Assembly: GCF_000003605.2 (NCBI RefSeq)
Contig: NW_003133353.1
Location: 187,583-202,325 of the forward strand
Origin: Saccoglossus kowalevskii
Lineage: Eukaryota; Hemichordata; Enteropneusta; Harrimaniidae
Direction: 5' to 3'
Length of the DNA: 14,743 nucleotides
Every line of letters starts with the position of its first letter. Positions within the stretch are counted from its first letter, which is position 1. This document shows positions 8,203 to 14,743 of the stretch, piece by piece. A model generated the notes under the pieces. It saw only the letters and a list, made by a program, of their open reading frames with translations. It was not told where the DNA came from and ran no database searches. The translations under genes and the position numbers were made by a program.

Positions 8203-8960
8203 ATGACCGAAATGCACCTGCATATGTACAACACATTGTGCTAAATCTGAACAAAATCCATCCATGCATGACTGAGATCCGGTTCTGGAATTGTGAAAAT
8301 ACGTGATTTTGATGCATTTTCGGCCTTAAAATGGCCATCATTCCGCTATTGTTAAGCAGATCATGAAACAAATGCACATATCTATTTGTGACATGATGTA
8401 CCTTGTGTGTGTGAAGTTTGAACTTGATCAATCCAGACATGTCTCGGATACGGATCCAGAACTGAATTCTTTAAAACAAAATGGCCGCCAGTCGGCTATT
8501 TCGAACTTGATCCGGAAAAAAAAATGACGTGCATCAAGGTCCTATTTATGTTTAATGTATGTACCAAATTTGAATGAAATCCGTCCATGCATAACTGAGA
8601 TCCGGGTCCGGAATGGTGAAAATGTGCGATTTCAATGCTTTTTCGGCCTTAAAGCGGCCGCCATTTGGCTATCATTAATGAGATCATGAAACAAATGCAC
8701 ATACATATTTGTGACATGATGTACCTTGTGTGTGTGAAGTTTGAACTCGATCAATCCAAGCATGTCTCAGATACGGATCCAGAACTGAATTCTTTAAAAC
8801 AAAATGGCCGCCAGTCGGCCATTTCGAACCCGATCCAAAAAAAAAAAAATGGCCGCTATTCGGCTATCGTTAATCGGATCATGAAAAAAATGCATGTGCA
8901 TATGTCCCATATAATGTGTGATGTATGAGTGAAGTTTGAACTTAATCGGTCCATGCATGT
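8203..8960 (+). repeat. 323-bp tandem modules made of two related ~160-bp halves
   Basis: Matching landmarks recur exactly 323 bp apart: GAGATCCGG at 8274 and 8597, TCATGAAACAAATGCACATA at 8361 and 8684, and AAAATGGCCGC at 8478 and 8801. Each period has an A half (ATCC(A/G)TCCATGCAT, GAGATCCGG, TTTTCGGCCTTAAA) and a B half (GTGTGTGAAGTTTGAACT, GATACGGATCCAGAACTGAA). A partial third copy (8877-8960) leads into the terminal tract. B copies are more alike than A copies. Confidence 0.9.
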
Positions 8961-9010
8961 TCGAGATACAGGTGATCACGGACGCACGGACGCACACAGG
9001 GCAAAACATA

Positions 9011-9047
9011 AGTCCTCGTTTTCGGACTGCGTCCGAACGGGGACTAA
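9011..9047 (+). other. Terminal hairpin of the tandem-module element
   Basis: AGTCCTCGTT (9011-9020) pairs with AACGGGGACT (9036-9045) with one G-T wobble. CGGAC pairs with GTCCG around a TGC loop, and two T are bulged. About 15 bp of stem ends at CTAA (9044-9047), followed by T, as at Helitron 3' ends. Confidence 0.75.
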
Positions 9048-9689
9048 TTAACCCCTTTACAGTACTATAATTGGTATTCTAATCAAAGTGGCAATTAATA
9101 ATTGTGTTAAACATATTGCCTGCTGATGCCATTATTTACGCTCAAAATAGGATTTGCAATAGTAATAATTAGAGAATCAGGATGAAATTACATCACTTAA
9201 TAAATAATCAAAATCTTGACAAATTACATTACAGTTCAATACATGTATAAAAGACCATTGGATAGGAAAATAAAATCTACCTTGGATTAACAAAACAATA
9301 CAATTTTCTCACATGGATAAAAATTTACTCAAAATGCTATATATTAAGTTGTGTTTGATCAGAAATGGATAATCATAATAAGACCTTTGTGTCAGTGGAA
9401 ATATAAATATGTACATTTCTGGACATTTTGATTCCTAAGTTTTTTCAAGCCTATGCATTCTTTTGTTAAATTCAATTCTGCACAATTTGGCAGATTTGAC
9501 TTATTTTAAATACTATAATTTTGATAAATTGTTCAAAATAAAAATGCTCACTATACAATGTAAATTGTAACAACTATGTAATTTTAACATGAACTTTGTG
9601 ACAATTGTATGAACCATGTGATAGTTAACACAATTCATATGGAAGGAATTCCTACAAAACAAATTAGGACTGCAAGGTAAAAAATGTCA
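9048..9689. other. Intergenic stretch, nothing recognised
   Basis: AT-rich sequence with no supported gene, RNA or repeat. Confidence 0.45.
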
Positions 9690-9795
9690 AAATACATGAA
9701 TACAAACCATAGAAGATGATACATAACATCACTGAGAAAGACAAATACATGAATACAAACCATAGAAGATGATACATAACATCACTGAGAAAGAC
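9690..9795 (+). repeat. Perfect 53-bp tandem duplication
   Basis: Positions 9690-9742 and 9743-9795 are identical (unit begins AAATACATGAATACAAACCA). Perfect identity in non-coding DNA points to a recent duplication or a collapsed/expanded assembly joint. Confidence 0.97.
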
Positions 9796-10019
9796 AAATA
9801 TAATGGAAAATAGTTGCTAGTTTTTTTGGCTATTTTTCATAACAATATTTTGTAATATGGCACCAACATAACTATGTTGGTATTATGGACGAGATGTTTG
9901 TTATGGTAACATTCCCTGATTGTTCATACCGGTATTTGCATTATAATGATGCATAGTTTAGTTCCAAATATCAATAAAGAGGATGATTTCACCTCAGTTT
10001 AACTAATCCTAATCTTGGA

Positions 10020-10309
10020 TTTATTTCTTCGATTACATTGAGAAAAAACATAGTTAAAATGTACAAAGAAAGACAATAGTGTGAAATGGTGCAATGCAAG
10101 ATTGAATGAACAAAAATTTCAGCCTATGGAGTAACGTGTGTTCAATCCTAAAATTTGGGAGGAATGTGATTGTTTCTTCAGTGCAGCTGTTCCATAATTA
10201 GTGAGTTTTACAAATGCAGAATGTCTTGACTTTATGTTCCAAAATATTGACATATTTGGTGGGATACTTGTGATAAACATGTGAGTGTGCCAAGCTGATT
10301 CATGTGTAC
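10020..10309 (-). terminator. ARL15: ARL15 3' UTR and probable polyadenylation signal
   Basis: TTTATT at 10020-10025 reads AATAAA on the minus strand, 285 nt beyond the stop codon, and is the only canonical hexamer in that interval. Cleavage would be near 10000. This is inferred from the hexamer alone. Confidence 0.55.
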
Positions 10310-10468
10310 TTAGATCCTTGCCGAGTCTTCTTTTACTTCAATTCCTTTTAAAAAGTACAACAGTCTTTGAAGACCATCTCTGGCACTTTCCACATCAGCA
10401 TATGAACATGGATGTACCAACCATTTTCGACCTGCTGCTCTCTCATCCAAATCAAAGTCTTTAATGAT
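10310..10468 (-). CDS. ARL15: ARL15 last exon (C-terminus and stop)
   Basis: Encodes IIKDFDLDERAAGRKWLVHP then CSYADVESARDGLQRLLYFL and a short charged tail ending SARI. Matches human IKKYFELEPLARGKRWILQPCSLDD. The stop TAA is the complement of 10310-10312. The acceptor is TTCCAG. Confidence 0.93.
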   Translation of the reverse strand: MIKDFDLDERAAGRKWLVHPCSYADVESARDGLQRLLYFLKGIEVKEDSARI

Positions 10469-12831
10469 CTGGAATTAAAAAGTATCATTTATTAGGTATC
10501 TAATCAACTGCTCTCACTGTTAGTAAGTAATATGTTACTGATCAGATTTTCACATTCATGTTGACATATACATGTGTAAGTTGTTGGCCTTTATTGGATG
10601 TCAGCTTTTTTTTAGTTAAAAATGTATATCATGACAAAGTTTAACTGAAAACTATTCATGTCAACTGACTCGTTCTAGGAATACTGTTATATAATGTCTG
10701 ACCAGTAATTTACATAATTTTATTGAAAATGAGTTTGCAACACTTTTGTCAATAGATTAAAACAAGCGACATGATGGTTGAAATAGCTCCTTATAGGTTT
10801 CTTAGCACATATGTATATCACTCATAAGGATAAATTTAATAGAAAATAAGAATGTAATTGTTGACAGACAATCACCTATATGAACAGGTCCTGCTAATGA
10901 TGAAAGTGGAACTAAAAACACAGTCACTAAGTACAAACTTCAAAGTTTTCTCATTCAAACTCCTTAGATTCCCCAAAACTAATTTTGAAGACCCTTGAGT
11001 TTAAGATAGTAGTAGTCACTTTACAAATAAACTGAAAGACCTACCTGATCAGTTTTCCTAGCAGATGACTGGTCTTGATAATTGGCAAGAATTAAAATAG
11101 GTAGGCCCTTTAAGGAAGCATGCCCAAGTACTTTGTGTAGTTCTTCTTTAACAGTCAAGAACTCTTCTGGTGAACATGAACTATCTATAATAAAGACTAT
11201 GCCTTCAATGTTGTCATAGTAACGATTCCAAAATGGACGCACATTTTCTTGACCTATACAATAAATATAGAAGAGTGATCAGGATATGTGAAATTTTATT
11301 TCAGTCAAATTTTACCCCATATTGCACTTGCTAGTTACATCACAAAAACTGATAAGATTCACAAATTTGAAGATGATCGAATAAAAATTGTTCAAGTTAT
11401 TGTAACCACAAGAAAAACACAATATAAGTGAAATTTAATGAATATGATCTAAAACATACATAGAACATGTGCCATAATCAAACTTGGCTGAAATCCCAAA
11501 CTGGTTAATACATGTATAATATCCAAGTTTGAAAGAAACTGATAAATAAAAATTGTTCAAGTTATTGTAACCACAATAAAAACACAATTTTAAGTGAAAT
11601 TTAATGAATATGATCTAAAACATACATAGAACATGTGCCATAATCAAACTTGGCTGAAATCCCAAACTGGTTAATACATGTATAATATCCAAGTTTGAAA
11701 GAAACTGATAAATAAAAATTGTTCAAGTTATTGTAACCACAATAAAAACACAATTTTAAGTGAAATTTAATGAATATGATCTAAAACATACATAGAACAT
11801 GTGCCATAATCAAACTTGGCTGAAATCCCAAACTGGTTAATACATGTATAATATCCAAGTTTGAAAGAAACTGAATAAAAATTGTTCAAGTTATTGTAAC
11901 CACAAACAAAAGTTTTACGACGAATTCAACAATGACAACAACGAGAACAGACATTTTCTCCTCATATACCTTGTTTTTCATCTATAATGATACGAACAAG
12001 GGAATTATACTATTGTTTTCTAATAATTAATGACAATGTTTGTAACTACACACATTTTGTTTACTTTATGAAATCACCACATGTACCATACAAACCAATG
12101 GTAAATGACAATTTTCAAGGATGTTTAACTTGTTTTGTGCAAAAAGTAAAAGTCAATGACAAACTTTATCTTGGTTTTATTAACAACATCATAAAATAAA
12201 ACATAGAAAGTCAAGGTCAAGAAAGTCTGATATATTTTACTGAATCAAATAATTATAACATTACTGATAACTCACTAACAGGTGGTCTTACCTGGTATTA
12301 AACAATTATTACATGCATGTCAGGAAAAACTCAGAACTCACCTCCAATTTCTTTAACATTCAAAATAGCCTCTTTAAAAGGTATCGCTTTAATATTGAAT
12401 CCTGCAATAAACACATTAGTTATCAGGAGTGAATCAGCTTCCAGTCAGCACCATACCCACTTGCAACATTCATGCTAGCCTCAATTAGAATTTATATGCA
12501 ACCAATTTTCTATATATCTACTGGACTTGCATGAACCATACTGAAACTAATTAGTTATATAGCAGTACCAGTAGAACCATTTCTGACAACTATTAACAAT
12601 AGATGCACCTACATTTTGAATTCATATCATGTTCTTAACCAGAATAGGTAGTTATATTTGGAATTCACATACATGTATGTACTTACCCTGAGTTGGCTGG
12701 ATATCGTCAGCTTTCTCCCCACACAACATTGTTAATAAGGTTGTTTTCCCAGCCTTTGATAGTCCAAGGCATATTAACTGGTATTCCTGCCTTTGTGATG
12801 GTGCTGACTTGCAACATAGCTTTACATACAA
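10310..12831 (-). CDS. ARL15: ADP-ribosylation factor-like GTPase 15, spliced, 5'-partial (last four coding exons)
   Basis: Exons in transcription order are 12831-12687, 12401-12342, 11253-11045 and 10468-10310. They give 190 residues to a TAA stop, all phases agree and all introns are GT-AG. ARL15 is an Arf-family small GTPase of Golgi and endomembranes, linked in mammals to CNNM magnesium transport and metabolic traits. The visible order is: a Cys-Cys pair near the N-terminus (LYVKLCCK), P-loop GLSKAGKTT, switch I PTQGFNIKAIPF, switch II NVKEIGGQEN, FIIDSS, ANYQDQ in place of NKxD, and PCSYAD. The block FNIKAIPFKEAILNVKEIGG closely follows human ARL15 and sets it apart from other Arfs. Switch II keeps Gln (human has Ala). 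TAG stands in frame just before the first visible exon, so about 16 N-terminal residues lie in an exon further right, probably outside the window. Confidence 0.93.
10469..11044 (-). other. ARL15: ARL15 intron between the last two exons
   Basis: 576-bp GT-AG intron (GTAGGT...CCAG on the minus strand). Nothing else was recognised in it. Confidence 0.85.
11045..11253 (-). CDS. ARL15: ARL15 exon with switch II end and G4 region
   Basis: Encodes GQENVRPFWNRYYDNIEGIV, FIIDSSCSPEEF and LPILILANYQDQSSARKTDQ. Tyr replaces the Lys of the usual NKxD guanine-binding motif. Human ARL15 also departs from consensus there (NHQD). The Gly codon of GGQ is split across the intron. Confidence 0.95.
11254..12341 (-). 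other. ARL15: ARL15 intron carrying the 165-bp array
   Basis: 1088-bp GT-AG intron (GTGAGT...TATAG on the minus strand). About half of it is the 165-bp tandem array. The 70-codon plus-strand frame at 11987-12199 has no family motif and is dismissed. Confidence 0.85.
11377..11910 (+). repeat. 165-bp tandem array, three copies plus a fragment
   Basis: The word TTCAAGTTATTGTAACCACA starts at 11391, 11556, 11722 and 11885, giving periods of 165, 166 and 163 bp. Copies 2 and 3 are almost identical, and copy 1 differs by a few bases near its start. Each unit contains CCAAGTTTGAAAGAAACTGA. The fourth copy breaks off after about 25 bp into unrelated sequence with ACGACGAATTC. The monomer length lies in the 160-bp class typical of bivalve core repeats. 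Confidence 0.95.
12342..12401 (-). CDS. ARL15: ARL15 exon with switch I-switch II block
   Basis: 60-nt exon encoding FNIKAIPFKEAILNVKEIG between two split Gly codons. This is the most diagnostic ARL15 segment (human FSIKAVPFQNAILNVKELG). The donor is GTGAGT and the acceptor TTTATTGCAG. Confidence 0.96.
12402..12686 (-). other. ARL15: ARL15 intron
   Basis: 285-bp GT-AG intron with a perfect GTAAGT donor. Nothing else was recognised. Confidence 0.85.
12687..12831 (-). CDS. ARL15: ARL15 exon with Cys-Cys and P-loop
   Basis: Encodes LYVKLCCKSAPSQRQEYQLI, then CLGLSKAGKTTLLTMLCGEK and ADDIQPTQ. The P-loop is canonical GxxxxGKT. The Cys-Cys pair aligns with the Cys pair of human ARL15 reported as palmitoylated, which would anchor the protein to membranes. 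The acceptor TTTATTTCTTAG puts a stop codon in frame immediately upstream, so this cannot be the first exon. Confidence 0.93.
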
Positions 12832-13006
12832 CTAAGAAATAAAATGTACAAATAAGTCATTGTCAATAGTAGTGTTCATGCTACACGAAGTACGGGCTAA
12901 GATTTAAGCCAATCTCATGTGATTGCATATTGGATAGATCCAATTGCGTTCATGCACGAGAGGAAATGTAGTTAGCATGGATTTTCTGTACATGTACTTA
13001 GCGTTT

Positions 13007-13022
13007 CTTAGCCCGTGCTAAG
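13007..13022. other. Perfect small hairpin CTTAGC(CCGT)GCTAAG
   Basis: Six-base perfect stem with a 4-nt loop at the left edge of the 59-bp tandem repeat. GCTAAG/CTTAGC words recur from 12893 to 13141 on both strands. Confidence 0.7.
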
Positions 13023-13141
13023 CATTTATGCATGTTTTCTTGGCACAGGCTAAGGTATTTGACCTCCTTGCCCATGCTAAGCATTTATGCATGTTTTCTT
13101 GGCACAGGCTAAGGTATTTGACCTCTTTGCCCATGCTAAGG
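13011..13141 (+). repeat. 59-bp tandem repeat, 2.2 copies
   Basis: Units at 13011-13069 and 13070-13128 differ at two positions, and a 13-bp start of a third copy follows. The unit begins GCCC(A/G)TGCTAAGCATTTAT. Confidence 0.95.
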
Positions 13142-13420
13142 AGCTGTGTGTCAACGCTGCTAATGATTGGATTGTAAAATAATTTGTAAAAAAAACAAGT
13201 TACAGTTTATAAACTGATTCTGTAAAATATTTCCAGTCAGATGTGAGGGACCAAACATACGTCAAGTTAAAGAGAATAAGAAATGTGGAGCCCATACATG
13301 TAACTGATAAATGAAAGCTTAGGTAATGGAGGCATAAAGTACAAATAAGGAATACTGTATTTGAAAGACATCTCCAATACACATAAAGCAAAAATTGTAT
13401 TTATTGCATGCAAAATCATT
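13142..13420. other. Upstream or intronic ARL15 region, nothing recognised
   Basis: No acceptable first exon for ARL15 and no other gene was found here on either strand. Confidence 0.4.
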
Positions 13421-13435
13421 GTTAATTATTATCCC

Positions 13436-13560
13436 AGAGCATTTACCAAGTTTCATTGGAATCTGATAATTGGTTTTCGATATACATTGTATCAGTGGAA
13501 CAGCCACACACACAGGGACAGACATACAAAGCAGTCAATTGATTCTGCTGGTGCTATGTT
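13436..13560 (+). mobile_element. Single-module remnant of a core-repeat element
   Basis: ACCAAGTTTCATTGGAATCT (13446-13465) aligns with the CCAA(A/G)TTTGAA..GAAA word inside the 323-bp and 165-bp repeats. It is followed by TTTTCGATATAC and a degenerate ACACACAGGGACAGACATAC tract, the usual order at the 3' side of mollusc pearl-type elements. Boundaries are approximate and the assignment is inferred. Confidence 0.4.
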
Positions 13561-13599
13561 GTCAAATATATATTTAGGCAGCTGGTAAAAGTTTAAAGA

Positions 13600-14743
13600 C
13601 AAAATGGAAAAATAAAACTAATACAAAAAAGAAACAAAAAAATAAAAATTCTAAATGGTACACAAAGGATCTTTTCACCATAAAAAATGATGTATACAAA
13701 CTGTCAAACAAGCTAAATAAGGAGCCATACAATAAACAACTGAGACTTGAATGCTATAGCCTGAAAAAAAAAGTATAAAAACCTGGTAAGAAAGAAACAA
13801 AGAGAATTTAAAAGTAATATTTTAAGTAAACTTGAGAATCTGAGTAATGTGAAACCAAATGAATATTGGCATCTCATGAAAGAACTCAAAAATAACCAAG
13901 CCGACAACAAGTGTGACTATGTTGAAAGGGCAAAAACACGGTCACAAATGAAATAGACCCAAATATCAAAAAAGACTTAGAAACTAATATTCTCAAATCA
14001 ACTAATCTTGACCAACCAATATCACAGTTAGAAATACAAAAGGCAATAAGCAACCTAAAAAATGGAAAATCACTCGGAATAGATAAAATCACCAATGAAA
14101 TGATAAAAACAAGTAGAAACATACTGATAAATGAAATCCAAACACTGTTTAATCTAATATTGTAAAGTGGCCATTTTCCTAGTTGTTGGAATATTGGAAT
14201 AATAACCCCAATCCATAAAAAAGGGGATAAAACAGACCCCAACAATTACAGAGGCATAACCCTTATAAATACCATGAGTAAATTATTTACACTTGTTCTA
14301 AAACAGAGACTCCTTGATCGCATTGACAAGGAAAAAATTATAATTAAAGAACAGATTGGTTTCCTTCCTAAATTCAGTACAAATGACCATATTTTTGTTC
14401 TTAACCAGTTACTTACAAAATATTTATGCAAAGGAAAATATATTTTTGTTTGTTTCGTTGACCTAAAGAAAGCTTTCGACTCCATATGGCATGAGGGTCT
14501 CATGTTTAAACTTGTCCAAAATGGCATTACTGAAAAATTCTACAAAATCATTAGATCAATGTATTCAAACTCCACAGGATGTGTAAAAGTAAAAGAAGGC
14601 CTAACTAAGCAATTTCCAATCCAGAAAGGTATTAGACAAGGTGATGGACTTAAGTCCTTTGCTATTCAATATATTACATAAACGACATCAAAAGACACAT
14701 TGATCTATCACAAAATGACCCACCAACTCTACTAGACAGTCAG
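13600..14743 (+). mobile_element. Decayed non-LTR retrotransposon (LINE), endonuclease-RT linker and reverse transcriptase
   Basis: Plus-strand translation gives a linker region (KWYTKDLFTIKNDVYKLSNK; REFKSNILSKLENL; NEYWHLMKELKNN) and then the reverse transcriptase. RT landmarks in order: AISNLKNGKSLGIDKI, IGIITPIHKKGDKTDPNNYR, GITLINTMSKLF, KEQIGFLPKFSTNDH, the motif A segment CFVDLKKAFDSIWHEG with its catalytic Asp, and GIRQGDGL. The YADD box would lie just past the right edge. Upstream endonuclease sequence is absent, so the copy looks 5'-truncated near 13600. It lies opposite to ARL15, upstream of its visible exons. The clade was not determined. Confidence 0.9.
13650..14681 (+). pseudogene. 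Broken reverse transcriptase reading frame
   Basis: The coding frame is interrupted by TAA at 13776-13778, frame changes near 13779-13790 and 13925-13932, and TAA at 14163-14165 just before the SGHFP segment. There are also single-base shifts near 14650-14653 (after GIRQGDGL) and 14672-14676. The longest intact part runs from 14166 to about 14650. The number of lesions shows the copy is dead, yet motif A is intact, so decay is moderate. Confidence 0.88.

Larger units (their letters stand above)
8156..9047 (+). mobile_element. Helitron/pearl-like non-autonomous element with tandem core repeats
   Basis: In order: a left end TCCCCGTTTCG, alternating 160-bp-class modules (8203-8960), a short ACGGACGC/ACGGACGC tract (8978-8994), then a strong hairpin (9011-9045) ending CTAA before T. 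GTCCCCGTT at the left reappears inverted as AACGGGGAC at the right, so the ends are short asymmetric inverted repeats. Core repeats, then an ACGG-type tract, then a hairpin is the known plan of mollusc pearl/MINE elements, and a 3' hairpin with CTRR|T is the Helitron signature. No helicase gene is present and no target duplication was seen. The repeat structure is certain. The class is inferred. Confidence 0.5.

Noticed and set aside
8201-8928. Open frames of 79 and 87 codons on both strands in the tandem modules
   Set aside because: They follow the repeat structure, run on both strands over the same DNA and show no family similarity.
11987-12199. 70-codon plus-strand frame in the ARL15 intron
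   Set aside because: No recognisable domain, antisense to ARL15, and no splice or promoter evidence.
12876-13160. Whole segment as a TIR-bounded MITE
   Set aside because: The outer ends share only a few scattered bases when inverted and no target duplication was found. Only the tandem repeat and hairpin are supported.
12840-13600. First coding exon of ARL15
   Set aside because: No minus-strand ATG with a phase-0 donor and an ARL15-like N-terminus could be found, so the exon is probably outside the window.
13886-14527. Minus-strand frames of 119 and 93 codons, hydrophobic
   Set aside because: They are antisense shadows of the AT-rich reverse transcriptase coding strand. The hydrophobicity arises from reading Lys/Asn/Glu codons in reverse.

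Overview
The window looks like nuclear DNA of a marine invertebrate, most likely a lophotrochozoan such as a bivalve mollusc. It is AT-rich and intron-rich with GT-AG introns. It holds two recognisable metazoan genes and several repeat types of the kind known from mollusc genomes: TA-flanked MITEs, 160-bp-class tandem core repeats, and a decayed non-LTR retrotransposon. The species cannot be fixed from the sequence alone.

Layout. Positions 1-1178 are upstream sequence with a GC-box/CRE-like patch at the far left, a (TAAAT)16 microsatellite, and a TATA-less promoter with ETS-like and YY1-like motifs. Positions 1179-5051 (+) hold a complete five-exon gene for NDUFS4, an accessory subunit of mitochondrial complex I. 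Its intron 1 carries a 209-bp MITE. Its intron 4 is mostly a 13-copy, 48-bp minisatellite that runs to within 8 bases of the 3' splice site. Positions 5052 to about 5320 are the 3' UTR. About 4.7 kb of intergenic DNA follows. It contains a 1.43-kb element with 79-bp terminal inverted repeats and an 8-bp target-site duplication, a possible tRNA-derived SINE, a second TACTGTAAAA-type MITE, and an 0.9-kb element built from 323-bp tandem modules and ending in a hairpin. Positions 10310-12831 (-) hold four exons of an ARL15-like Arf-family small GTPase; its first coding exon is not in view. Its introns contain a 165-bp satellite-like array. Beyond the most upstream visible exon are a 59-bp tandem repeat, a short tandem-module repeat remnant, and a decayed LINE reverse transcriptase that runs off the right edge.

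The two genes are convergent (tail to tail). From memory, human NDUFS4 and ARL15 are also neighbours on chromosome 5q11.2 in the same convergent orientation, so this is a candidate for very old bilaterian microsynteny. The proteins have no known shared pathway: NDUFS4 acts in the mitochondrial matrix arm of complex I, while ARL15 is a Golgi/endomembrane GTPase. The ARL15-like protein keeps a Gln in switch II (GGQE) where human ARL15 has Ala. I found no wholly new coding system. The more unusual signals are the intronic minisatellite at a splice site, the two structured non-autonomous elements, and the conserved gene pair.
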